The notes: generated by a model not told the origin, from the letters alone. 64,000 nucleotides of DNA from Anaerolineaceae bacterium (GCA_012839565.1 DUMZ01000007.1:174939-238938); one strand, 5' to 3'; counted from the first letter of the stretch, positions 1-9,869 are shown. A program made the numbers and translations.

Positions 1-883
1 TAGAAATGAAACCAGCACCAGCCCAGGTGAGAATATAGGCTTCAGCCTCAGAAGCAGCGATTTGCTCCATATAGGGGGTGAAGTCAGTAGTGGTTACAGG
101 CGCGTAGATGTCATCAGCGATAAAGTTACCACCCAGTTGACTACAGGCATCGCGGAAAGCAGCGGCTGAGCCATGTCCAAAAGCATTATCAACAGCCAGT
201 TGGATGAAATTGTCGTATTGCTGAGTGAGCGCGACACATTCGTTCATCGCGTCCTGGTAGTTGTTGCGGCTAACGCGGAAGGTATAGGGGTTAAAGCTTA
301 CACCAGTGATGTCATTAGCAGCAGCGGGAGCAACAATCAACGGCACCTTGGCTGCATCAGCTAAACCTTGCAAAACAGCAGCCGCACCGGAAGACACGGT
401 ACCCACCAGGAAGTCAACTTTTTGAACGTCAATCAGTTCGTTGGCAACAGTGGTGGTCAGTTCGGGATTGCTGGCATCATCGCGCACGTAGACAATGATT
501 TCGCAATCGTCGATTTTGAAAACATTTTCCTGGGCATCAGCGAAGACGAATTTTTCGCCTGCACTGCCGGGAGCGCCAGTGGCATATTCCATACCGAGCA
601 TGAAGGAGCGAACCATCCAGTCACCATAGCTCTGCAACAAGCCGGTGATGTCAGAAATCAAGCCGATTTTGATCGGTTCTTCGCATACCAGACGCGCGGG
701 CTCTTCTTCGACAGGTTCTTCAACAGCTTCTTCAACGGGTTCTTCAACCACAGGTTCTTCGACCACGGGTTCTTCGACCACAGGTTCTTCTGTGGGGGGA
801 ACTTCTGGTTTGGGCTGACAAGCACCCAAAACCATAGCTACTACAAGTAGCATGGAAACGATAAAGGTTAACGACTTTTTCAT
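1..883 (-). CDS. ABC transporter substrate-binding lipoprotein (branched-chain amino acid/Leu-binding type), partial, runs off left edge
   Basis: Reverse-strand translation from ATG at 883: MKKSLTFIVSMLLVVAMVLGACQPKPEVPPTEEPVVEEP..., with lipobox LGAC, then EPIKIGLISDITG...FVFADAQENVFKIDDCEIIVYVRDDASNPELTTTVANELIDVQKVDFLVGTVSSGAAAVLQGLADAAKVPLIVAPAAAND. Periplasmic binding protein type 1 style. Confidence 0.85.
   Translation of the reverse strand, partial: MKKSLTFIVSMLLVVAMVLGACQPKPEVPPTEEPVVEEPVVEEPVVEEPVEEAVEEPVEEEPARLVCEEPIKIGLISDITGLLQSYGDWMVRSFMLGMEYATGAPGSAGEKFVFADAQENVFKIDDCEIIVYVRDDASNPELTTTVANELIDVQKVDFLVGTVSSGAAAVLQGLADAAKVPLIVAPAAANDITGVSFNPYTFRVSRNNYQDAMNECVALTQQYDNFIQLAVDNAFGHGSAAAFRDACSQLGGNFIADDIYAPVTTTDFTPYMEQIAASEAEAYILTWAGAGFIS
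698..790 (-). repeat. In-frame 15-bp-unit degenerate tandem repeat encoding an acidic (EEPVV)n linker
   Basis: Plus-strand repeats of ggttcttcgaccac/ggttcttcaaccac; encode EEPVVEEPVVEEPVVEEPVEEAVEEPVEEE after the lipoprotein Cys. Confidence 0.75.
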
Positions 884-941
884 TTTTTCTCCATTTAATT
901 TTTTAATCGTTTTATTTTAATTTCTCCGGTCAATCTACCGG

Positions 942-1754
942 TTAATTAATATTTTCAGCTTGGCTATGCTTTAACACAAAGCCAATCAACATCGTGTTAA
1001 GTGGTGCTGGTGAATCGATACATATAGCATGAGCACCACCTGGGATGATAATATATTCCGCATGGGGAATGCCCTTGAGCATTCTCTCGGAATGTGATCT
1101 GCCTTTAATTAAGTCATCTTCACCAACGACAATCAATGTCGGGCACTTAATTTCAGACAAACGCTCAGTCATGTTGAATGCTTCGAAAGATTTCATCAAC
1201 TTTACAAAAGATTCAAAGTTAATATGACCATAAGTCTTCGGCATTAGTTCAATCACAGCCTGATTCCTCACGATCCAATCTTCCGAAAAATTAAGGAAAA
1301 TAGATGTTGCAAATAAGAGTTCAGCATCTTTTCGTTCCGCTGCTATCAACCAGGGATGAGCCTGGGCACGCAAAAGAGGCGTCAGCTCTGAAACACCATC
1401 CATCATGATTAGGGACTGGGTCATCTCCGGATAGTTGAGTGCAAAGGTTAAGCTTACTTCGGACCCATAGGAGATGCCGGCAATATGAGCCTTGGCAATG
1501 CCCAGCGCTTTGAGCAGCGCTGCCAGGTCATCCGCGTGCAATTCCATAGTATAGTCGCCTTCAGGATGATCCGACTGCCACATACCGCGGCAATCATAGA
1601 CCAAAACGCGCATATGTTTTGCCAAATCGCGAACCTGGAAACCCCAGCTCGCCGTGCTCATCATGATGCCATTGTTCAAAACGATTACTTCCCCATCTTC
1701 TGGGCCGTGCAACTCGTAATACAGGGAAATACCGTTGGCTTCAATCTTTGGCAT
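942..1754 (-). CDS. alpha/beta hydrolase
   Basis: 270 aa; MPKIEANGISLYYELHGPEDGEVIVLNNG, nucleophile elbow GISYGSE, late GGAHAICIDSP. Confidence 0.85.
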   Translation of the reverse strand: MPKIEANGISLYYELHGPEDGEVIVLNNGIMMSTASWGFQVRDLAKHMRVLVYDCRGMWQSDHPEGDYTMELHADDLAALLKALGIAKAHIAGISYGSEVSLTFALNYPEMTQSLIMMDGVSELTPLLRAQAHPWLIAAERKDAELLFATSIFLNFSEDWIVRNQAVIELMPKTYGHINFESFVKLMKSFEAFNMTERLSEIKCPTLIVVGEDDLIKGRSHSERMLKGIPHAEYIIIPGGAHAICIDSPAPLNTMLIGFVLKHSQAENIN

Positions 1755-1765
1755 ATTTGTCCTGC

Positions 1766-2074
1766 CTAAATTTTAGTGTAAAGCAGAGGGGCACCAAAGG
1801 TTTCAGGACGGCCGACTTCTTCAGAAACCATCTCTAATTTCAGTTGGTCGCCTTCAATTTCAAAGATACCAATCGTCTTACCAATAAACCCGAAGGTATG
1901 GTATGTCTGATCCATATCAATCTTGTTTCCTTCCGCAGTCCAGGTTCCACCAGACTCAATGCCCATTGCTTCATAACCAGCTTTAAAGCTGCCATCTTCT
2001 TTGAAATCAAACCACAAACCAGGATAGTCCTGACCTTCGTTTTGACTCCACTTACCAATTAATGCGTCTTTCAT
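1766..2074 (-). CDS. small conserved protein, possible lipocalin-like fold
   Basis: ORF trimmed to MKDALIGKW; beta-rich, Gly/aromatic pattern FKEDGSFKAGYEAMGIESGGTWTAEGNKIDM. Sits between co-oriented genes. Confidence 0.6.
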   Translation of the reverse strand: MKDALIGKWSQNEGQDYPGLWFDFKEDGSFKAGYEAMGIESGGTWTAEGNKIDMDQTYHTFGFIGKTIGIFEIEGDQLKLEMVSEEVGRPETFGAPLLYTKI

Positions 2075-2081
2075 CTTTACC

Positions 2082-3401
2082 TCAAAAAAATCTCTTGTCT
2101 GGCACAATACCCAAACGATGTGCGTCTTCCCGTATAGAGTCTCTGAATGCGGGATGGGCGATCTTAATTAACGCTTCCATACGGTCGCGAACGCACAAGC
2201 CTCGCAGTTCAGCACTGCCATATTCGGTAACAATCGTATCCACATCCTGACTGGGTACAGTTACACCCGAACCGGGTGCCAGTGTGGGAACGATGGTTGA
2301 AATCGTCCCTTTCTTGGCGGTTGAGCGCAGGGCAATAATGCCCCGTCCGCCCTTGGACATGACCGCACCACGATGCGTATCCAGTTGACCACCCGTGCCA
2401 CTAAAATGGCGGGTGCCAATGCTTTGGGAACAAACCTGCCCCATTACATCGACTTGAATAGCACTGTTGATGCTAATCATTTTATCATTTTTTGCAATAA
2501 CATAGGGGTCATTCACGTAAGAACCACGCATGATGCGCACATCTTTCGACTCGCCCATGAAATCATACAATTCCTGACTTCCAATGGCAAAAATCGCCAC
2601 ATACTTACCAGGATGCAAAGTCTTGCGACTGTTATCAATCGCGCCGGATTTAATCAATGGCAAATAGCCATCCACCAAAAGTTCGGTATGCACACCCAAA
2701 TGGCGCCGGTCGGCTATCTGTTCAGCAATCGCTGTCGGCACGCCACCGATGCCAAGTTGAATAGTGCAACCATCATCAATATAGCGGGCAATATGTTGCC
2801 CAATTTGCACCTCGACTTCGCTGGGCACGACTGGAGGTGTTGTGATGAGTGGGGCTGGGTTTTCCACGAAATAATCAACCTTACTCATCGGAATGACCGT
2901 ATCGCCTTCGGTCCATGGCATAAGAGGATTAACTTCCAAAATCACCATGTCCGCGGCGTCGATCATTTCGCGTTCGACCACAACGCCCATTGAAAGCGAT
3001 ATTAAACCCTCATTGTTAGGCGGGGTACAGGTACCCATCATGATATCCAGTTGACCACCATTACCAGCGAGTTTATCAATCGCCGCGCCATGCAGGTTGT
3101 TGGGGGTGTACGAAACCCGGCCTTCCGGATGCACCTGTCGGTCAGGCACGCCGTAGAACCAGTTCTCGTTGAAAAAGTGCCCTTCCATTTCCGGTTTCAT
3201 GAAAATATCATACGAGCGCATCGGAAGGCAGGTCCAGAGAGTAACATTCTCAAGGCGGTCTTTTTGCCGGGCGAGTTCTTCCAGCAAGCCAACCGGTTCC
3301 GAGGCAGCAATACCAATCTGAATGGTCATCCCCGATTTAACTTTTCCGACCGCTTCTTCAAGCGTTATTAGCTTATTTTTATATTCTTGCTGCCAACTCA
3401 T
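2082..3401 (-). CDS. acetyl-CoA hydrolase/transferase family protein (4-hydroxybutyrate CoA-transferase-like)
   Basis: 439 aa; GNGGQLDIMMGTCTPPNNEG, GIGGVPTAIAEQIADRRHLGVHTELLVDG, SIGTRHFSGTGGQLD, VTEYGSAELRG are typical of this family. Confidence 0.88.
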   Translation of the reverse strand: MSWQQEYKNKLITLEEAVGKVKSGMTIQIGIAASEPVGLLEELARQKDRLENVTLWTCLPMRSYDIFMKPEMEGHFFNENWFYGVPDRQVHPEGRVSYTPNNLHGAAIDKLAGNGGQLDIMMGTCTPPNNEGLISLSMGVVVEREMIDAADMVILEVNPLMPWTEGDTVIPMSKVDYFVENPAPLITTPPVVPSEVEVQIGQHIARYIDDGCTIQLGIGGVPTAIAEQIADRRHLGVHTELLVDGYLPLIKSGAIDNSRKTLHPGKYVAIFAIGSQELYDFMGESKDVRIMRGSYVNDPYVIAKNDKMISINSAIQVDVMGQVCSQSIGTRHFSGTGGQLDTHRGAVMSKGGRGIIALRSTAKKGTISTIVPTLAPGSGVTVPSQDVDTIVTEYGSAELRGLCVRDRMEALIKIAHPAFRDSIREDAHRLGIVPDKRFF

Positions 3402-3410
3402 AACATCACC

Positions 3411-4418
3411 TTAAGGCATGATAAAGGCTGTAGCTGCCTGGTTGTAACCCACACCAGAGCCACAGAATACGACGCGCATACCGGATTTGATTTTGCCAAG
3501 CTTAATCGCATCATCAAAAGCAACAGGTAAACACGCTGAACCCATATAACCCCATTTATCCATCACATAATGGGCTTTTTCAACAGGCAGGCCCAGATCT
3601 TCCATAACGATTCCAATACTCTTGACATTGACCTGGGTAAAGATGATGTGGTCAATATCCTGAATATCAAAGCCACCATTCGCGGCGCATTCGCGCACAC
3701 GAGCCGGCCAGCCTTCGTGGTTAACCGTTGGCGGGAAAGGCGTTACCAGCTTGACCTTGGTTCGGCCAGCTTCAACGCTCTCAACCGTGGCAGGTTCATA
3801 GGTACCACCGGAGTAAATGCCCCAGTGTTTGTGGTAGGAACCATCAGCTTTGATTGATGTTGAAATATAGCCAGGCTTGTCAGAAACACCCAAGACAGCC
3901 GCGCCGGCACCATCGCCATAGAAAAAGGCGGTGACGTCATTTTTGACATCTGCCAGTTTGTGCATCATGTAAGCGCCAATCACTAAGACATACTTCAAAT
4001 TAGCATTCACTGCCATCATGCCCGCGGCTTGAGCCAAAGCGGTTGGGAAGGACGCGCAAGCGCAGCCTACATCCCAGGTTCCGGCATTAATCGCGCCAAT
4101 TTTGTGTTGCACCACAACGGATGTGGCAGGTGTGATGTAATCCGGGCTGTCTGTACCGACAATAACTAAGTCGATTTCTTCGGGTTTAACGCCAGCGTCA
4201 GCCATTGCATCTTTGGCAGCCTCTGCAGCCAAATCTGAAGTTGCCCAGTCATCTGGAGCATAGAAGCGGGTTCTGATACCACTGCTGTTTTCAAATTTAC
4301 CAACAACTTCCGCTAATTTCTGTGAATGTTCGCCCATCCACTCCGCGAAAATCGCGTTGGTGATCTCATTTTCAGGAATATAACGTCCTGTGCCAATTAT
4401 TGTTGCGTATCTTGTCAT
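3411..4418 (-). CDS. ketoacyl-ACP synthase III (FabH)-like thiolase-fold protein with atypical active site
   Basis: 335 aa; IIGTGRYIPENEITN, SSGIRTRFYA, DVGCACASFPTALAQAAGMM (nucleophile Cys region), FYGDGAGAAVLGVS. Confidence 0.82.
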   Translation of the reverse strand: MTRYATIIGTGRYIPENEITNAIFAEWMGEHSQKLAEVVGKFENSSGIRTRFYAPDDWATSDLAAEAAKDAMADAGVKPEEIDLVIVGTDSPDYITPATSVVVQHKIGAINAGTWDVGCACASFPTALAQAAGMMAVNANLKYVLVIGAYMMHKLADVKNDVTAFFYGDGAGAAVLGVSDKPGYISTSIKADGSYHKHWGIYSGGTYEPATVESVEAGRTKVKLVTPFPPTVNHEGWPARVRECAANGGFDIQDIDHIIFTQVNVKSIGIVMEDLGLPVEKAHYVMDKWGYMGSACLPVAFDDAIKLGKIKSGMRVVFCGSGVGYNQAATAFIMP

Positions 4419-4461
4419 TTCATCTCACTTTCGTGCTTGTTCAAATATTTTTAGATATAAA

Positions 4462-5226
4462 TTACGTGCCTAAAACGATGCCGCCATCAGCGCTAATCAC
4501 CGCGCCGTGGATGTAGGAGGCTTCGTCACTGGAAAGCCAGCAATAAACGTTGGCGATTTCTTCAGGTTTGCCCAGACGTTTCAATGGTGCGTTGGCAGCC
4601 ATGTTTGCCAGGACATGCTCTGGCATCTTCAGCACCATTTCGGTCAAAATGAAACCAGGTGCAACCGCATTGACACGGATTTGGTATTTGCCCAGTTCGC
4701 GAGCCCAGGTTTTGGTCATGCCAATCACGCCGAATTTGGTCGCGGCGTAGTTGGTTTGGCCAAAGTTGCCATAAAGACCAACCACAGATGATGCACTGGT
4801 AATAGCGCCACCACCCTGCTTGATCATATATGGTACAACAGCCTGTGTACAGTTAAAGACGCCCTTCAGGTTGACAGCGACAACAGCGTCAAAAGCTTCT
4901 TCACTCATTTGGCCAACCATTTCGCCTTCTTTGAACTTTACAAACTGACCATCTTTGGTAATACCAGCATTGTTGATAAGCACATCAACTCTGCCAAAGT
5001 CTTCAACCACCTGGTCAACAAAGGCTTGTACTGCCTGTCGATCGGTGACGTTAACTTGATAATATTTCGCGTTCTCACCCAGTTGCGCGACAAGGGCATC
5101 CCCTGCGGCCTGATTGAGATCACAAATAACAACTTTTGCGCCTTCGGCGTAAAACTTTTCAGCGGTCGCTTTGCCAATTCCGGCAGCTCCGCCAGTGATG
5201 ATACAAACTTTATCTTTTAATCGCAT
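4462..5226 (-). CDS. SDR family 3-oxoacyl-[ACP] reductase-like
   Basis: 254 aa; TGGAAGIGKATAE Rossmann motif, NNAG, YAATK catalytic motif, VAPGFILTEM. Confidence 0.88.
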   Translation of the reverse strand: MRLKDKVCIITGGAAGIGKATAEKFYAEGAKVVICDLNQAAGDALVAQLGENAKYYQVNVTDRQAVQAFVDQVVEDFGRVDVLINNAGITKDGQFVKFKEGEMVGQMSEEAFDAVVAVNLKGVFNCTQAVVPYMIKQGGGAITSASSVVGLYGNFGQTNYAATKFGVIGMTKTWARELGKYQIRVNAVAPGFILTEMVLKMPEHVLANMAANAPLKRLGKPEEIANVYCWLSSDEASYIHGAVISADGGIVLGT

Positions 5227-5334
5227 GAATCTCTCCGTTCTGATTTTAAATAGCCAGCAAAATAAACCAGCTTTGGAAACTTATGAAAATTTTACAATTT
5301 AGAGGTTACAAAACGGTTACAAATTCAGGAAAAC

Positions 5335-8300
5335 CTAGCTTAGATTTCGCAGTAAGAAAGCTTTCAGTTGATCAGCATGATAAGCATCCCCCAGTTGCGC
5401 GCTTAGGAACTCGGTAGCATCCGCGTAGACCTTGCGAACCATAGTGGTATTGCCCAGGGCGTGATAAGCTTTCATTTGATAGAGATAGGCACGCTCATAT
5501 AAGGGGTCCTTTTGGATAATCTGGTTCGCAATCAAGATGGTGCGATGAAAATCGCCATTGCTAAACAAGTCTTCCAAAACCCTTTCGGCACAATCCAGAA
5601 ACAGACGATGATAGTACTGCATTTCAATGACTAACGCATCCTGACTGGCTTCACCTTCCAGCAATCTGCCTCTATAAAGCGTGAGTGCGGTATTCAGGTC
5701 GTCAATCTCATCACTGCTTGCCAGGTTTTCAAACTGCACATGGTCCAGGATATTCCCCGCCAAAGGATTAAGCGCGTACTGGTTGCCGTCCCTAAGCACA
5801 AAGAATGCTTGCGCGCCACTGGGGCGGTTCGGCTCAAGCGCGTTGTTAAGCGCGCTCATCACCACCTTTAGCGCGTTACTGGCAGTAGTACTGTCTGAAT
5901 CCGGCCAAAGTATTGACAGAATTTGTCCCTTGGTCATCGGTTTGGGATAACTTACCGCCAAAATTTGAAGCAGATGGCGGGCCTTCTCGCGTTTCCATGT
6001 CTCACTGCTGACCCTTTGCTCCCCTAAAAAGCATTCAAATGGCCCCAACAAGGAAAGCCGCAAGCGATAGCCTGGATGATAATTTATTTTTTCAAAACCT
6101 TGTTCTCTTAGTAATCTCTCCACCAGTGACGGTTCAATACCCGCTTTTCGTGCTTCAATCAGCAAGGGCACAAAGCAAGCTGTGTCATTCGGCCCAAGCA
6201 AACTGGGCTTGATGAGAAAGAATTCATAACTCTTATCACTAATCACTGCCAGAGCTTGTTCCAAAAACAAACGGCAGGAATTTTTATAACCCTGCAACGG
6301 TGCCAGATAGGCTTGCCAAATCCAGCAAGCCATTAAGGCAAACTCATCGCCAACCTGTAAGGCCATCATTTCGGCAAGTGCCAGCTCGTTGGAAGCTGAT
6401 TCAAATTCCCCGGCTTGTGCCAGGCTCGCGCCCAAAGAAATGCGCACCATCATCCCAATCCACACATCGCCGGATTGCGTTGCCAGAGCAATCGCGGCCT
6501 GGGCAACGCGCATCGCTTCGCCCAACTCACCCGCATAACCTAGCAACCTGCACATTCCCCAAAGCGGTTCAACATTGATGCGCGCCACAGCCATATCGCG
6601 CATCGCGTCTTCATAAAGCTGCTTTATCTCTTCTACATGATCAGGCTGCAAAGTTCTGTCAATATCCAGTTGTTTAGCGTGTGCCAGACGCATTTTGCCA
6701 ATGCGAATGCCCAACGATGCATGGCTTTTTTCGGCCGCGTTTAGTCCTTTTTGTGCTGCCGCTAGGGCTTTTTCCTGATTACCGAGAATGACATGGAATA
6801 AAGATGTCAATAAGGATGTATCGCGGTGGAAACGCTGGGGTTTTGGCAAAGCTAAAGCCACGTTGTTTTGTTCCAGGCGATTAAGCAAAGCCAGCCCATC
6901 TTGAAGCCTGCCAGTCCTAAGCATCGTACGCGCTTCAATATAATCTTGTTCTTCCTGATAATCAAAACTTAAATCGCGGGCTTTCGCCAGACTTTCAGCA
7001 GCCTTCAGTGGCTCGCCCTGGTTCAATTGATTTTCAGCGATTTGCGTCAGCAAACCAGCCACCTCATGGGGACTTTCCTGGGCATCCATCAACTTCAACG
7101 CCCGGTTAAGCAACTGACTGGCGTTACTGGGACGCAAGGTGTCTAAATAAACCTGAGCCTGACCACGCAATGCCAGTGCCATGCCATAACTGTTGTCCTG
7201 TTTTTGGTAAATTCTTTGCGCCGCCCGATAAGATTCCAATGCCTGTTCAAACAGGGCATCGTTGCGCTGAACTTCACCCAAAAGATAATTGCCGTATGCG
7301 TAATCATTTAACAAATACTCAGGCAGTTGACCCACAAAATAACCCACACTCTGATGCAAACCCCGGCTCAACAGAGAGTTGCCAACGTCATCCAAAAGTT
7401 GCATCACCCGCGGATAATCTTCAGCCAACAGCAAGTGTGAAATCGCTTCCTGCCAGTCTTCATGGGCGATATAGTAGCTGGCAATTTTTCGATGCAGATC
7501 TTTAGCCAATCCGGGTTTTCTATGTAACTGTTCACGTAAAAAGTTTTTAAAGATATGATGAAAACGATACACCCCGGGTTGAAGTTGTTCCAGGAACAAG
7601 CCTTCACTAAAAAGCTCGTGGAGTTCGTCCTGGGTATCGGTCCTGTCCAGCAGGAAATCGCAGGTATCGCTTTCCAAAAACTTCAGGATTGAACAATAAG
7701 CCAGAAAAACTTGTCGTTGCGGTTCTTGTTTATCAAAAACTTCTTCAGCCAGGTAATCAAAAAGATAGCTCGCGGAAATGGGTTTTTCATCTTCCAACAA
7801 TGAACTCAGTTGCCCTTCAGGATACGAACGCAGATTATGCCAAACAGCTTGCAAGGCAACCGCCCAGCCTTCGGTTCGGTTATGTAATTTGCGCACATCC
7901 TGTGGCTCCAGCTTGACTTGGTAGACTTTGTGGAACAAGTCCTCGACCTCACCCACAGAAAAACTTAAAGTATCCCGCCCGATCTCAAACAAACTTCCCT
8001 GAGCTTGCCAGCGGCTCATCGATGGGAAACTCAGCGGTATACGACTGGCAATCAAAACATGCAAATTAGCTGGCAAATGATTGATGAACCAGTCAATCAG
8101 CTTCATGATTTCATCGGACTCTTCCACACTCTGAAAATCGTCCAGCACCAGCAAAGCCTTTGACACCAGCCCTTCGCTCAAAGCATTTACCAAGGCGATG
8201 ATGGCTTCCCGCCCTTCAGCATCTGAATCCAACAAAAGACGCAGGGCGGTCTGGCCAAATTTGTACTCACCGCGATTAAAAGCGGTAAAGAAATTCGCCA

Positions 8301-8541
8301 GGAAAAGCTTGGGGTCGCGCTCGGCGGGCGAGATGGAATACCAAAACACCGGTATATCCAGCTTTGAGACAAAACCCAGGATGGATGTCGTTTTGCCATA
8401 GCCCGTCCCCGCGCACACAATGCTAAGCGGATAATGCAACGCCTGCTTTAGCGCGTCGTCCAGTCGCTCACGCGCTAAAACATTGCCCCTTTGGGCAGGT
8501 GGTGTAAGCTGACTAAGAACGACCCGAGTTAATGAACTCAT
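5335..8541 (-). CDS. MalT-like ATPase/TPR transcriptional regulator with C-terminal winged-HTH plus BTAD (SARP-type) module
   Basis: 1068 aa; Walker A AGTGYGKTT, LLVLDDF, central TPR-like repeats, C-terminal LSLLGPFECFLGEQRV...REKARHLLQILAVSYPKPMTKGQILSILWPDSDSTTASNALKVVMSALNNALEP typical of BTAD-associated wHTH. Confidence 0.85.
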   Translation of the reverse strand: MSSLTRVVLSQLTPPAQRGNVLARERLDDALKQALHYPLSIVCAGTGYGKTTSILGFVSKLDIPVFWYSISPAERDPKLFLANFFTAFNRGEYKFGQTALRLLLDSDAEGREAIIALVNALSEGLVSKALLVLDDFQSVEESDEIMKLIDWFINHLPANLHVLIASRIPLSFPSMSRWQAQGSLFEIGRDTLSFSVGEVEDLFHKVYQVKLEPQDVRKLHNRTEGWAVALQAVWHNLRSYPEGQLSSLLEDEKPISASYLFDYLAEEVFDKQEPQRQVFLAYCSILKFLESDTCDFLLDRTDTQDELHELFSEGLFLEQLQPGVYRFHHIFKNFLREQLHRKPGLAKDLHRKIASYYIAHEDWQEAISHLLLAEDYPRVMQLLDDVGNSLLSRGLHQSVGYFVGQLPEYLLNDYAYGNYLLGEVQRNDALFEQALESYRAAQRIYQKQDNSYGMALALRGQAQVYLDTLRPSNASQLLNRALKLMDAQESPHEVAGLLTQIAENQLNQGEPLKAAESLAKARDLSFDYQEEQDYIEARTMLRTGRLQDGLALLNRLEQNNVALALPKPQRFHRDTSLLTSLFHVILGNQEKALAAAQKGLNAAEKSHASLGIRIGKMRLAHAKQLDIDRTLQPDHVEEIKQLYEDAMRDMAVARINVEPLWGMCRLLGYAGELGEAMRVAQAAIALATQSGDVWIGMMVRISLGASLAQAGEFESASNELALAEMMALQVGDEFALMACWIWQAYLAPLQGYKNSCRLFLEQALAVISDKSYEFFLIKPSLLGPNDTACFVPLLIEARKAGIEPSLVERLLREQGFEKINYHPGYRLRLSLLGPFECFLGEQRVSSETWKREKARHLLQILAVSYPKPMTKGQILSILWPDSDSTTASNALKVVMSALNNALEPNRPSGAQAFFVLRDGNQYALNPLAGNILDHVQFENLASSDEIDDLNTALTLYRGRLLEGEASQDALVIEMQYYHRLFLDCAERVLEDLFSNGDFHRTILIANQIIQKDPLYERAYLYQMKAYHALGNTTMVRKVYADATEFLSAQLGDAYHADQLKAFLLRNLS

Positions 8542-8639
8542 GCTCTAATTTTATCATCAGTTTGTGCTTAAATATTTTACTAAATTATATTTTAGGTAAC
8601 TTTTTCGACCTAAAAGTCTTTGGCGTGTATAATTCCCTT

Positions 8640-9707
8640 ATGCAAGAACTCATCGCTGGCATTCACGCCCACACGACCTTTTCAGACGGCGCGGGGACAC
8701 ACGCCGAGTTAGCCCAGGCCGCAATGAAAGCCGGCCTGGACGTGCTCATCACCACCGACCACAACGTGCTGGTGCAAGGCATGGATGGCTATTTGCAAAA
8801 AGGACGGCGTAAAATGCTCCTGCTTGCCGCTGAAGAAATCCACGACCCCACCCGTCAGCCTGGTGGCAACCATATGCTCATGCTTGGTGCCAACCGTGAG
8901 CTCGCCAAATTCGCCAGCGACCCTCAGGAACTTATCAAACAGGCCAAAAGCGCCAACGGGCTCAGTTTTATCGCCCACCCCAACGATATCGCACTACCCC
9001 ATGCCAATGAAAAAGCCTTCCCCTGGACTGACTGGCAAATCAGCGGTTTTAGCGGCATTGAATTATGGAACCAACTCAGCGAGTTCAAAGACCGCTCGTC
9101 CAGTCGCCTGAAAGCGCTCTTTCACGTTCTTTTTCCTAACTTTTATACCCTTGGGCCTACCCCCGCCACGCTCGCGCTTTGGGACCAGCTTTTGCTCAGC
9201 AAACCCCACCCGGTTGTTGCTATCGCCGGTGTGGACGCGCATGCCACAAAACACCACCTGGGACCTTTTTCGCGTAAGGTTTTCCCCTACGAGTGGCACT
9301 TCAAGAGTCTGCGCACCCACCTTATGACACCCAAAAAACTCACCGGCGACCTCAATGCTGACCGGGAAATGATTTGGGATGCTTTGCGAAAAGGGCATGC
9401 CTTTTGCGCCTACGACCTGCCCCACCCGAGCAACGGTTTCCGCTTTACCTGTAACACGGAAGATGGCTTGTTTTGGATGGGCGACACCGTTTCTGCGCGC
9501 TCGGGTCTAACCTTCCAGGCTCGTTTGCCTATACGCACCCATCTGCGCCTTATCAAGGATGGCAAAATCATCAAGGAACATCACGACCGCGAAGTGCTCA
9601 CCCATATCAGCAAAGAACCGGGCATCTACCGCGTTGAAGCCTACATCGACTACCATAACCGCCATCGTGGCTGGATTTTTAGCAATCCAATTTACGCCAC
9701 GCCTTAG
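8640..9707 (+). CDS. PHP domain-containing metal-dependent phosphoesterase
   Basis: ORF 8532..9707 trimmed to ATG 8640: MQELIAGIHAHTTFSDGAGTHAELAQAAMKAGLDVLITTDHN; HxH and TDHN PHP motifs, later VDAHAT. Confidence 0.85.
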   Translation: MQELIAGIHAHTTFSDGAGTHAELAQAAMKAGLDVLITTDHNVLVQGMDGYLQKGRRKMLLLAAEEIHDPTRQPGGNHMLMLGANRELAKFASDPQELIKQAKSANGLSFIAHPNDIALPHANEKAFPWTDWQISGFSGIELWNQLSEFKDRSSSRLKALFHVLFPNFYTLGPTPATLALWDQLLLSKPHPVVAIAGVDAHATKHHLGPFSRKVFPYEWHFKSLRTHLMTPKKLTGDLNADREMIWDALRKGHAFCAYDLPHPSNGFRFTCNTEDGLFWMGDTVSARSGLTFQARLPIRTHLRLIKDGKIIKEHHDREVLTHISKEPGIYRVEAYIDYHNRHRGWIFSNPIYATP

Positions 9708-9738
9708 TTTGTAATCAAATTTCAGAATATGATATTGA

Positions 9739-9784
9739 ACGTGGTCAGAAGACCGCGTGTTAGTCATGGGCGGGAGACCATGAC
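9739..9784. repeat. Two consecutive intergenic hairpins
   Basis: ACGTGGTC-AGAA-GACCGCGT (9739-9758, one G.T pair) and GTCATGG-GCGGGAGA-CCATGAC (9763-9784). Confidence 0.55.
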
Positions 9785-9804
9785 AGAACAAGAAGATTCT
9801 GCTC

Positions 9805-9823
9805 GGCGAGACGCCGGCAGGAG
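9805..9823 (-). repeat. REP-like unit (ggcgagacgccggcaggag)
   Basis: Exact reverse complement of 47842-47860 (ctcctgccggcgtctcgcc). Confidence 0.6.
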
Positions 9824-9869
9824 TAGTGTTGATTTCTCGCCCCGGCGTCTTATGACCACTTGCCCCAGC

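Noticed and set aside
698-790. Short tandem repeat considered as CRISPR or phase-variation tract
   Set aside because: 15-bp unit without spacers and in frame, encoding an acidic lipoprotein linker; copy-number change would not shift the frame.
2373-2993. 206-aa plus-strand ORF
   Set aside because: Antisense within the CoA-transferase gene; no recognisable motifs.
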